DNA of 64,000 nt from Verpa conica. Taxonomy: Eukaryota > Ascomycota > Pezizomycetes > Pezizales > Morchellaceae. A program made the position numbers and the translations under genes. The stretch lies in NCBI GenBank assembly GCA_033030425.1, contig JAUFSD010000009.1:1054001-1118000 (forward strand), read 5' to 3'. The number at the start of each line of letters is the position of its first letter. Position 1 is the first letter of the stretch. A model generated the notes under the pieces. The model searched no databases, was not told the origin of the DNA, and was given only the letters and a program-made list of their open reading frames with translations. Of the stretch, positions 38,454-50,185 are shown in pieces.

Positions 38454-40819
38454 ATGGCTGGTCTAGCGGATTCGATGTCCCAGCGTTTTGCTCCTCCCAA
38501 CAATAACGACAACATAAATAGCTATCCTACAGAGGCCCCTAGCTACGAAGATGCCATAAACTCAAAACGACGGATGCCTTCAACAAATCCCGAGCTCACA
38601 CCTTACCTAGGTCTCCAGGCTCGCCTTTCACAAGTATGGTTCAATAGATGGACTCTCCTTCTCTTCTTAGTGCTAGTACGCCTCCTCTTGGCTACAAGGT
38701 CGCTTGATAGTGACATGGGTTCTGCGCGAGCCGAGGCTTTATCAGCTTGCACTGGTGTTGAGAGTATGGGTTCAGCAATGGCCTCTATGCCATCCTATAT
38801 GGCGGCCGGCGTGAATGAGCTCGCTGCAAGGAGTATTGAGACTGGTGTTCGAGCCCTGGAGAAATCACTCCTCTTGGTTATTACAGCTATCCAGGAAATT
38901 GTTGTGTTCGTCATCAACCTCCTCACCTCGACTTATGTTTGTCTTATCACGCTAGCTATCCAGGGATCCCTCGGAGCCGTTCTTGATGCTACGGAGAAGA
39001 TCGCCGACTTTATCAATGGCACACTAGACAAGGTCATTACTGGGTTTAACGATGATGTGCAGTCATTTGAGGACGGAATCAATAAGCTCACTTCCTTAAT
39101 CAATACGGTTACCTCTGGTGGTTTCTTAGGTTCTGATTTGACTATCCCAACTTTGGATATTCCGTCTTTGGATGGGCTCAAGAATATCAAAATCCCCGAG
39201 GAGTTTGATAGTACGCTTGAGAAGATCAGAGAAAACATCCCAACATTTGACGAGGTCAAGAAAGCTGCAGATGATGCCATTAGGCTTCCATTTCAAGAAA
39301 TTACCGTATGGACTTGCCTCTTCCAGTACTCCGAGATATATAGGTTTAGGTATAGGGCTAACGATCATCCTAGAAACTTGTTAATCAATCAATCGGGGTC
39401 TATGAATTCGATCGCTCCGTTTTCCCTATTCCACCCAAGGAAAAACTCACTTTCTGCTCCGATAACTCGTCCATAAATGACTTCTTCAACGGCCTCGAAA
39501 ATACCATTGCAACAGTGAAGAAAATCCTCATTATTGTTATCATCATCCTTGCCCTATTAGCCATTATCCCTATGGCTTATCGTGAAGTCTGGAATTGGCG
39601 TACTACCCGCTCCCGTGCTTACATGATCGCCGACCCCACCCGTACCTGGGATCCTATTGATATCGTTGTGATCTCCTCGAGGCCACTCTCTTCTACTGTT
39701 GGTCTTAAGCTTTCTGGTGCTTTCAAATCAGCCCGCCGTCAAGTGTTGGTCAGGTGGGCTGTTGCCTACATTACCTCTACCCCTGCGTTGTTCGTCCTCT
39801 CGCTCGGTGTCGCTGGTCTGGCTGGTGTCGCTGCACAATATATTGTCCTGAAACAGGTTGAGAAAGCTGCTCCTGAACTCGCTGCAGAAGTCGGCGAATT
39901 CGCGGATATCGTGGTGAAGTCACTCACTGCGGCGAGCATGTCCTGGGCTGCTAAGACGAATGCGGCAATTAACAGTACAAATGCCGAGCTAAACAAAGAG
40001 CTCTTTGGCTGGGTTGTGAATGGAACTGATGCAGTCAATGATACCCTCACTGTTTTTGTGGACAAAATGTATGAGGGAGTCGATGATCTTTTTGGGAAGA
40101 CGCCTTTTGCTGATGTATGTGTATACACGTAACTCCTGACTTGATATTAGTTTACTAACTTTCCATTTCAATAGCCAATCAAAGATGTCCTCAACTGCCT
40201 CATCGGCCTCAAAGTCAAAGGCATCCAAACAGGCCTGACCTGGGTTCACGACAATGCACATATCACATTCCCTCTTCTCCCAAATGACACATTCTCCCTC
40301 GGCGCCGAGAACTCGATCGCCCCCGACGCGGATGGTGCTGCATCCTTCCTATCTGATACTTCGTCGGTTGCTACAGACAAAATCACCGACGTCCTTATGA
40401 AGCTAATTATAAAATGGTCGTCCATGCTCCAAGAGGAGGCCATTTTATCTGGTTGCATCGTTGGGATATGGGTCATAGTCTGTCTCATCGCATTCATTCG
40501 GACTACTGCCCTTTGGTTTGGCAACGATAAAGTCAGGGGCGAAGTTGGCGGACCCACCCCATTCAACGGCGAAACAAGAGCCTCCCCACGATTCCCTACT
40601 TTCAGTCGTGCAACTACGAGGGGCTCAAACAATTCCAAAGAATCGCGAGATTATAACGATATGGAAGAGCAATATAGAGGAAATCCGAACGAGAAGGTGG
40701 ATCCAAACGATTACGTCCATATGGGAAGCGTTAGTAGTAGAGTAGCGCTAGAGGACAGCCGTGAGCATAGATACAGCGTGCATCCGAGCCTGAGTGTGGC
40801 TTCGAGGGGGAAGAACTAG
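38454..40819 (+). CDS. prm1: Plasma membrane fusion protein PRM1
   Basis: Three exons: 38454-39305, 39374-40114 and 40175-40819, introns 68 and 60 nt, both phase 0; 745 aa. PRM1 is a multispanning membrane protein that promotes plasma-membrane fusion between mating cells (and in hyphal anastomosis in some moulds). Visible membrane segments include WTLLLFLVLVRLLLA, LLLVITAIQEIVVFVINLL, a strong one at ILIIVIIILALLAIIPMAY, ALFVLSLGVAGLAGVAA and, near the C-terminus, AILSGCIVGIWVIVCLIAF. The family-specific YEFDRSVFPIPPKEKLTFC region and several N-glycosylation sites (for example INST, NGTD, NDT) are present. The hydrophilic N-terminus has a PSYEDAIN stretch and the C-terminus is Ser/Arg-rich. 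The first ATG after the leader gives the normal start. Confidence 0.95.
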
Positions 40820-41847
40820 TGTGGGTTTGCTTTATTGTATATTGATTTATCATCGTTCCTTGCATCATTTAGGAGGGCCTCTGCTTATTGCCTTTATTTT
40901 TGTTTTATACCCCATTCATTGCATTGGCCTCTTTTTTTTTCATATCATAGCGTCTGGTTTTTATTGGGAGCATTTTTTTTACTACAGTTCATTATTAATA
41001 CCTTTTTTACCTACTAATTATACTACGATTACCCACAAAGTTAAGTTTTGATTCCTACGATATCAAGACTGGTTACGGCAAACTACTACTGTTTTTGTTT
41101 TTTATCTTTTTGTCTATGTTACTACTCTTGTTTGTTAACCATATACCCTGAACATCTATCAGGACTTTGTTCGATTTTTTTAGCGACTTTCGTGCTGCAT
41201 GCAGCAGGAAACAGTTTGGGTTTAGGTTTTGTGTATCTAGGCTGCAGAGACGAGAGGATTCTTCGGGTTGGGTACAAAGCTTTATGGTATTACTAGGTGC
41301 AAATAGATACTAAGGTTATCTAAAACAATTGCTTTGCATCAAGTGATTTTCTTTTCTATTCTATTATTAAACATTCCTGGGTCTTAATATAGTGTAGTGT
41401 AAGATTGGAATATCTTTGCTACCTATGACTACATGAATAGCTTACTGCTCAACTTAAAAATAAAATGAAAATAAACAGGATGTTGACGATGTAGTACCAT
41501 ACAGTATGATAAAAATTGTTTTTCTAAAATTTATCTATTAAATTAAACATTCATATATTTATATCTATATACTATTCTCACTATCGAAATAAACTATGGT
41601 AGGTTCTTACGTTAATAATCTTTGTGCTAAACTCAGGGAAAGAAGCCTCCTCAGAAGCAAGATGATAGGCCAAGGCTGGTGAGGAGTAACAGGTGGCCAC
41701 ATTAAGCGTTGCTGTGAGCTCACAAACAGGCTTCCAATCACCAACTTGTCAAGCCCCAAGTCTACAAAACGACTACTATACATAATATCCTATCCCGTCA
41801 CTTGGACCTCCCAGGAGAGCTATATTCAATCACTTTATCTATAGAAA
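40820..41847. other. Intergenic spacer
   Basis: 1 kb of AT-rich DNA containing the 3' UTR of prm1 and the promoter of the next gene. No gene or structure recognised. Confidence 0.5.
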
Positions 41848-42915
41848 ATGGTTTATCAATCACCACAATCTTCTTCTCTCAGCAACTTATCCTCTCTCAA
41901 TAATAGGCGTACATACAAAGTCGGAGACCAGGTAGTATGTAAAAGATGTACTGACTTTCCCCACAAATCACACATCATGCCAGATCGCTGGAAACCAAAT
42001 AACATAAGATCGCTTAATCTCATTATTACTACTTCAGAATATTTCCCACTCAACCCGAATTCCCCAGCTCCTGCTCCCGATGAAAGAGACTGTGTGAAGG
42101 AGATGGAAAGACTCTTTAGGACTTGGAGAGATCCTAACCCATTTATAATCAATACGGCTACTAATTCAGAAAACATTAGGATGGCTTTGGTTCTTCTGAA
42201 ATATGTTGATAGTAAGACAAATGGCCAAATAGACAAAGAGAAGAGCCTGAAATGCAACATCCTGCGCATGCTCGCTAAGATATCGATTTCACTCATCAAG
42301 AAAGAGTTACAGAATGGGACTATTGGCTGCTACAACAACCCGGCACAAATCAAGTTAAGTTAGTCGTTTTCACAGGTGTCTTATAAATAAGCTAATGCGG
42401 GGAAATAAAGAGCCGAATTTGAGCGCGAGCTGAGATATGGCATTCATCACTATTCGCTCCTCCCTGAGATGGTCTTCACTCAAAAATTGGAGAATAGTGT
42501 TATACCACAATTCCTACCCGTCATGTTCTCCAAAATCCAGGCCTCTAGAGTACCCTTACGTAAAGAAATTGCCTTTATTCTAGCATATGCTCAATATTGG
42601 TTCAGGGAGTCCCAGGGCGGAGCTGTCGTGAAATGTTTCGTGGTCCGCTTTGTTGGAAGTACGGTCCGGTTCGTGTCGGCTGAGGTGAAGAGATCGTATC
42701 TTGAGTCATTGGATAACTTTGGGTGGTCAGGGGAACCGTTACAGATAGTTGTTTCTGGGCTATATGATACTAGAAATTCCGGGCAAGCAATGGGGCTCAT
42801 TATTGCTCTAACAAGAGTTTTTGAGGAGATGTTTCCACCAGTGCCTGTTAATCTAGCTGAGACGGTAACGGAAATAGGAAGGAAGCGGACATGGAATGAG
42901 AGTGTGAAAGAGTAA
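41848..42915 (+). CDS. Hypothetical protein, orphan
   Basis: Two exons, 41848-42353 and 42411-42915, joined by a 57-nt intron with a GCTAAT branch site; 336 aa. The frame is clean across the junction (AQIKAEFERELRYG). I do not recognise the family. Visible parts: a short Ser-rich N-terminus, a CKRCTDFPHKSHIMPDRW segment with two Cys, and then mixed helical sequence. The C-terminal half contains GGAVVKCFVVRFVGSTVRFVSAEV and a predicted globular core. No signal peptide, membrane segment or known catalytic motif. It lies between PRM1 and the annexin, with no hint of a functional link. Confidence 0.7.
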
Positions 42916-44291
42916 AGTGTACTATGAATAGTGTGTATTTCCTAGATAGTTTTTCTAGCGATGAGTATCGCTCTTCTTTAAATGAACTTTATTACGGTTT
43001 CTGCAACAGTAGTATTAGTTTATATAAAATTCTAGGTAAAAACCACTTGATACGTACATGTAGTTTGTAAGACTCTGTTCTAAAATTGAATTGTTCAAAA
43101 AGTCATAGACGTACATGTGGATATGCCGCATGCATACGTGTATGTGGTAAATAGAATACAGGAGCCTAGAAATTAACTCTACATGTATATTATACAATGG
43201 CAAGTTAATACTCAAAAGAAATTAATTACACAAAGTATATGGTCTTTAAAACTTTAGTAGCCAATACCCTAAGGTACATGTACATATACATGTATATTTA
43301 GGGAATGCCCGCTACACTGCAGGTACAGCCGAAATACCACCTCTCCATTCAAACTGTCTCCACCCATATACTTGGGTTTTGATGGCGCGGATTCCCTACG
43401 GCTATCTCCTATCGCTAAAGCTCTCGCTCTTGAGACTCAAACCTGTCCCTACTAATAAAAAAACACGTATTCCCTATATATCCGAGGTGTCCCCCTATAG
43501 GAGACAAGACTCTTGTTTGAGAGTTCCAGTTGGCTGCAGGAGATTAGTTGTCCGGGTGAAAAGAACGACAAAGGCCATTGTCCTGCAACTCCCAATGTCT
43601 TTTCGCAATGCACCTTTGCCAGTCCGCCGCGTCTATAACCATGCTTTTTCCCACAAGCTCAAGTGTCTACCGTACTGAAACACAGAATACAGGATGGACC
43701 GCTACCAAAATAGCCCATGCTATTAGTAGCGTATGTAATACTTAAATATTTCGGTACAAACTGGTACGTGCAGGTGAGATCGATCTCCGAGTTTGCGCAC
43801 GCCGCCATGCAGTATGTAATTATCCTGAGTCCTGTATACATGCCATCTAGAGGCTGTGCTCTCTTCTCCCTCTCCTTCTCCCCACTCCCACTCCCTCACC
43901 CTCTCCCCGCGCCTGTACTCTACTGGCACCTGCAACAATCAGCCTCTCAGTGTTTCCCCAGGCCTTGTCGATTTATCCTGAATCAATCGTCGATAGGTCC
44001 TCAGATCTTGATCCGTTTCTAGAGTCCCAACCCTGATCTTGGCACCCGCAACCCACAGCTGTACGTACGTACATGCTGTATCGGTGATGCACTCTTTCTT
44101 CAGCTCAGTTGTGTCAACCACGTGTGTAACAGTCGCGTATGGTGATTGGATTCATAACATCTCACTCGCTTTCGTGATGTGTCAAATTTGTCAATAGCCG
44201 CTGTATTCCTTCTAACTATCCGCGATCACGATATTATTCCCACCCCTCCCTGATGCTGTGTACGTGTACCAGTTAAACAGGACTCAACATT
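42916..44291. other. Intergenic spacer rich in TACATGTA
   Basis: 1.38 kb. It contains four TACATGTA palindromes (43055, 43180, 43275, 43287) and related GTACATGT pieces. The last two form an extended palindrome-rich stretch at 43275-43294. A frame at 43379-43678 has no recognisable content. Confidence 0.55.
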
Positions 44292-47053
44292 ATGAACAAC
44301 GAGGGCGCACCTAGAGGCGCTGGTTTTACCGTAACACAGCGGAGCCTCAATTTATCCCTGTTGTCTTCGGACTTGGCGGTGAGCGACCTCAACTTATCGT
44401 CGATTGTGCTCTCGCTCCGGTACTCGTTCGACACAGCTTCTTATTCACTGTTTCCTTATTTACACCGCGTAGAACGCTCGTATTCACCCTCAGTTTCCTC
44501 CACAGACTCCTTCGGTTACGCCCCCGACATGCCAAAGCCTGAAAGGGGAACTCCTGAGTATGCCGCGTATAACCAGGCAAAGAAAGACCGCAAGGAGCGT
44601 CGCGAGCAGCGCGATACAAAGTCCTCGAATGCATTGACTGTTGAGCGCCCGTCGTCCCGCGCCGGCTCGGAATTTTCCTATATTAGCAGCATGGGTGGCT
44701 CCGATGATGAAGGCAACGCACCACGCAGAAAGGGAGAAGAAACAAATGATAGGGGTATTTCAGGATTCGCCGGAATTCAAAGCTATGCCCATGTCGGAAT
44801 AGGTGGAGGTATTGGGGGAGGTTACCAAACATCTTATACAGGTAATTCTGGAGGGGAATTTGGTCAAGGCCACACAACCACAACTCATTATAGTCCTGTC
44901 TCGGATATGTCCTCAGAAGGAGGTGGGAAATCACATACTATGCCCCAATATAGTAAGTTAAGATGCAATTGCGACGTTTATATACCTTTATTTATGGTTT
45001 TTTCCCCTGAATTGGAGGTTCTTTTTAGTATTGATCACTGATATAAATCTTTATCGCAATAGATTATCCCCCACCAGGATCAGGGCAACCAGCAATGGTC
45101 CTCCCACCACCACCGCAAGGTCAATACCCTCCTCCGGCCTCAGGCCAATTATCGTCCATATCACCTGCGATATATTCACCTCAGCCGCAGTCACCCCCAC
45201 AAGCCCAGCAATATGGCGCGCAACTAGCGCCATATGCAGGATACCCACCTCCAGGTCAAGGCTCTGGCTACGCTCCTCCACTTCCTCCACCTTCCCCAGG
45301 TCCATACACACAGGTAGCTACTATATCAGCACCGCCGCCACTTGATCCAAAATATGGGCCCCCAATTGCAGGATTTGGTGCTGGGGCTGGAGTATTCCCA
45401 CCAGGGCAGACACCAACACAATATAATAATCCTGATTATTACGGGGATATCCATGGCTCCACAGGCGGTGCTTCTACATCGCTAGTAAATGTTCAGTATT
45501 CTCACCAGTCATACTCTGCTCCACCAACTGGAAAAGTCGACTCTGCAGGCAATATTTACCAAATACCCCCTCCTCCACCTTCCCAATACCAGCCCGGTCA
45601 TAGCAGCACTGGTTCAATATCTTCGAGTCACGTTACAATTCCACCGCCTTCACATGTCTCCGTTGCGGGTGGCTCAGGAGGCGCTCAAGTGGCAATCGCG
45701 GCACCCCCGGAGCCTAAACCCTTCATGAGTGGCCTGGCGATCCCTTCCATGTCAAGCTTATCAATTGGTGGCTCAAACACCACAGCCGGTGGAGGTCTCC
45801 CCCCCCCCTCACCATCTCTACAACCTTACTTCGGAACTTATCAATCCATCTCCCCCCTCCCCTCACCAGTGCTCTCACCATCAGGTGGATCCTCATTCTA
45901 CTCCTCCACCACTACTACATCTTCAGTCAGTGGTGGGTTCTCCCTTGACAGCGCCTTCTCGATAGGTCCATCGGGCCACCCATCTCATGGTACTCCCCTC
46001 GTCACACCCGTTATCCCCTCACGGCCACCATCTCCACCATACGATCCATCTACAGATGCAAAAGCTATTCTTTCATCTCTAAAACATTTCCGACCCTCTC
46101 CCACTCCACTCATCCAGATCCTCCCTACTCTCACTCCATCACAGATTGCGCTACTCCGCCGTGAATATAAACGTATCTTCAGACAAGTGAATATAGCAAA
46201 GCACATAAAGACCGTTTTTGCATCTACTTCTTTCGGGAAACTCGCTTTTGCAGTAGCTCTAGGCCCTTATGAGTCCGAAGCATGGTTTGCAAACTGCTGG
46301 TACCAGAAACGCGAAACGCGGAATGAGCTCCTCATTGAAGCCTTAATGGGAAAAACGAACGACGAAATTCGGAAGATCAAGGACGGATTTAAAGATGCAA
46401 AGTATGAGAATTCCCTCATGCACGCGGTGCGCAACGAACTAGTTGCAAATAAGTTTAGGATGGCCGTGCTGATTCAACTGGAGGGCGTGAGGATGGAGGA
46501 GCTGGGTCCAGGGGCGAGGTTGAATATGGAGGAGATTAAGAATGATGTAAGGCGGCTTGGGGAGGTGCTGGAAAGGAAGGATGGTAGGGGAGGAGGTGAA
46601 ACAATGATGATTGAGATCATTGTGAATAGGAGTGATGGATGGATTAGAGAAGTGGCATCAATGTATAGGAATGTCCATGGGAGAGATCTGCCAAAAGCGA
46701 TCATGAGGCATTCGAAGAATTTGGTTGTAAGTGCTCTCATAATTCCCTAATCGTTCACCCAGTAGCCTAATAGTCACTAGGGCGAGACATTACTTCACGT
46801 CATCAATGGTGCAATCGATAAGCCCCTTCGAGACGCAAAACTCCTCGAGCAGGCCATCGCTGCGCTAGTCGAATCTGGCAGAGAAGATCTCCTCATTAGT
46901 CGTTGTGTAAGAGTGCATTGGGACTCCTATCATTTAGAGAGAGTTAAACAGGCGTATAAGAGGAAGTTTAAAGTCGATCTTGGAAAGAGAATGCGGGACG
47001 CGGTTGTTGACGGAATTTTTGAGGACTTTTTGGTTAGGATGATTAGGGATTGA
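44292..47053 (+). CDS. Pro-rich annexin (fungal long annexin)
   Basis: Proposed exons 44292-44952, 45063-46726 and 46781-47053, introns 110 and 54 nt; 865 aa. Residues 200-560 are Pro/Gly/Gln/Ser/Tyr-rich with repeated YPPP elements, as in other fungal annexins. The annexin core follows from about residue 540: DAKAILSSLKHF, LTPSQIALLRREYKRIF, a second repeat with EIRKIKDGFKDAKYENSLMHAV, and the last repeat ending with VKQAYKRKFKVDLGKRMRDAV. Canonical type-II Ca-binding GxGT loops are not obvious, so binding may be Ca-independent or weak. The role in fungi is unclear (membrane association, secretion). The region 44292-44530 is a doubtful N-terminus: it could be leader, and MPKPERGTPEY at about 44529 is an alternative start. 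An in-frame 10-C tract lies at 45799-45808. Confidence 0.82.
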
Positions 47054-49001
47054 AAATAAAAGGATGTCGTGTATAAGAGTGTAGCTTTTCTTTGTTGGAT
47101 TTTTGGGGACTTTATTTTGGGTTGTGAATTACAATGGGCTTTGAGCACTGGCCGTTCTTGAGGGAAAAGGAGGATTACATATTGTGTGGAGGTTAACATA
47201 CTTGAACGAAACTTATGAATGTCACCTTAGTAGCAGTTTTCAGGGGGTGGAATGTAGGATATTGGCTACCATCAGAAATCACTCGGTAATATCTATGGCA
47301 GAGGATATCCAGATTACTTCTTGAATTTACAAGGTAATTAGAAAATCAACTTAGGAAAATTGAGAATATTGTTTATAAATGAGCTTATGTATTAAGTTAA
47401 AGTTATCTATAGAAGCATCTAATAGGGGTGCACGCATCACCGACAGAACCTTCCACTACAATACATGTAGCTATCATAAATAGTAGGGCTAACTGCCTAA
47501 GAGTCAAAACATCTAATCAATTCCTAAGACCAGAATTACTAAAGTTTATCCGTAACCCGAGGTTGCTCATGCACTTTTAGAATACAGGCAGAGTACTAAC
47601 ACCTCTCCCTAGTGAGTATCCTATGGCATATTCTCACTACCCATACCGGTACTCACTCCCACTAGAACCTACTTCAATCACCTACGTACCTAGAGAATAT
47701 CGGCATTTTATGACTGACCTCATCCGAAAACACTCTCACCCATACTAAAAATTTTCCATCGCTATATTCGCTATACAGAAGTGTTTAAGAAATTGTCTTA
47801 GATAACACAAAGACATCTCACAGAGAGACAACCATCTTACTATATATTTATGTAAAATATTCATTGACTAGTTCTAGCAAGGGATCAGAACAGGAGCCCG
47901 TATATATATATGTATGGGGCAATAAGATTCAATCTGTACTATTTTTGAGGATGGTCGCGTAGAAGCGTTGCATATTAGGAACCATATGTATCCGTAGATA
48001 ATATTGAGAAACATGCCAAGCCAGGAGTAGTAACCAACATGCGTAAACAATATGGATTCTGGAACAAAACTCTTCTGAGACTTCTTATCGAAAGCTATAA
48101 CCGAAAAATACCTACAACTAGATCCACAACATATTTATATAAAATACAGCCAAACAATCACTAACCACCACTACTACTCAGATAATACTACAAGAACTTC
48201 GTATTTATTTATGAATAATCATCATCATCAACTACAAGAACTTCTGAGCTATAGGGAGAGCTGAATGCTACTATTAATCTTACCGCAGGCAATATAACCC
48301 ACATACTTAAAACCCTACCTTGTGAGATTATAGTGAAATTATTCCTTGGTCTCTACTCATATATAGACCTTCATTCTTTAATTCGGTCAACTCTTCCCAA
48401 CTATTTGGGGATATTTCAGTTCTACGGCAAAATCTCAATCTAGGTTTCAAGGAACATTCCCGGAGGCTCGTGGGGGGATACTACCGCCATCTTAGCCTAT
48501 GAGCACCACGTCACAAACTACTTCCTAGACCCTAATCTAGAACTAGGGCACAATGTCTCTAGAAGACAATGTATGTTTGGACGCTATGACTGATTGGATC
48601 GCTATTAAGTTGATTAAGAACCTTCATGCACTACTCTTAGAGGAACTCTAGTAGGTGAATAAAACCTACTGTTGGAAGAAACCCCCGAAGACCATAATGG
48701 CGGCATGACAATGGGGGCATTGGTAGGTAAATATAGGCTGGAGGAGTATTGACGGCCTGAATGATTATTGGGGCTAGTTCAACCTTCTGCTTAAGTTTCA
48801 TTTCATTCTCCACTTAAACTATAAAACAGGTTTCATCTCCACTAGGACGGGAAAGATTGGGACTTCCCATACTTGATTCTGGTCCTTACTTTTTTTGTTT
48901 GTCAAGTTCATTACTTGTATACGTATACAATGTATCTACTACGAGTCTGTAGATACACAGAAGCCAGTTACCATGCAAGGCCGATATAAGATGACAAGAA
49001 A
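47054..49001. other. Long AT-rich spacer
   Basis: 1.95 kb between the convergent annexin and aldo-keto reductase genes. TACATGTA at 47462-47469. Two copies of ACTACAAGAACTTC at 48187-48200 and 48231-48244 lie 44 bp apart. No gene recognised. Confidence 0.5.
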
Positions 49002-50185
49002 CTACATTTTTGCCCTCACAAACCTTAGTCTTTTCTCACACATTTTCTCAGTAGCATAAAACCCCGGCGCATCAGACTTTACATCGTCCCAAACCATCTC
49101 AAATACCTCAACAATCTTCTCGGGCAACGGGCCCTTCCCAATGTCCTCAACATTCTTCTCAATCTGTGATGATTTGCTACATCCCAAGATAATACCATCG
49201 CCACTCCCCAATGGAGAGTGGTATGTAATCCAACGTAGGGCAGCTTCAGTGCTACTAATCCTGAGGGGCTCGATAACCTCTGAGAGTCGCTTGAATCCAA
49301 CATGCATAGAGGATTTGTTATATACGAACGCTTGAGAGCTCTTGGGGTTTTCTAAGCGGGTGCCTTTGAGGGCTTCGCCGCCCTTGGTGAGGTTTCCAGT
49401 GAAAAAACCGCCAGCAAGAGGGCTGAAGTTTTAGTGTGGAGTTAGTAGATGGTTATCATTAATATAGGTTAATTTAAGTTAGGCTAACCTATATGCATTG
49501 AAAGCGATTCCATTGGCTTTGAGAAGAGGAAATAACTCTGCCTCTACTACCCTACATATAGGGTTGTATTGGCCTTGGTATACAGATGGCCTGACATAGT
49601 TCTTCTCGGTGCAGATCTGGAGTATATCAACCAACATTGTAAGAGGAAAGTTTGATATCCCCCACTTGAACAAAAGAAAATAATATTAATATAAATGCTA
49701 TCCCTTATACATATGGATGGTCTGCTTACCTTCATAAACGTCCCTGCCTTATAGAGCTCGTCAAACGTTCTAACAATTTCCTCTAGTGGTGTCTGGTAGT
49801 CTGGGGCATGGCAGTAAAGAACATTGACCTAGAAACATTAACAAAACCCTAGCAAAAGCAAATATCCACCAACCCATACCTTATCCACACAAAGTGCCTT
49901 CAAGCTCGTCTCAACAGAAGCCCGAATTTTAGCCGAACTCAAGCACCCCGGACCTCCAACAAATATTTTTGTATCGATAATAAACCCTTGCTCGGCTGCC
50001 TTTGCCTCACCAAGAACCTTCTCCGATGTGCCTGGAGCAGAGGTTGGATAAATCGCAGCACAATCGATCATATTAATATTTTGCGATTTAAGGACATCGA
50101 GTAATGGTTGTAGTTTCTCTGTAGTAGAGAATGCTTGACCTCCCCCAATGCATCCAGCGCCTAGGATAATATTGAGTTTTGTCAT
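49002..50185 (-). CDS. Aldo-keto reductase, AKR7 / aflatoxin-aldehyde-reductase-like
   Basis: Four exons: 50185-49880, 49828-49730, 49664-49489 and 49422-49002, introns 51, 65 and 66 nt; 333 aa. The AKR catalytic tetrad is visible: Asp and Tyr in NMIDCAAIYP, Lys in IDTKIF and His in LYCHAPD. Later landmarks are the AKR loop WGISNFPL, VYQGQYNPICR and the C-terminal NADP-site-like IILGCSKSSQIEKNVED. AKR7-type enzymes reduce reactive aldehydes and dicarbonyls with NADPH; the substrate here is unknown. Exon order and phases all match. The gene is single in this window, with no biosynthetic cluster around it. Confidence 0.92.

Noticed and set aside
43379..43678. 99-codon plus-strand frame
   Set aside because: Basic random-looking sequence, non-ATG start and no homology recalled.
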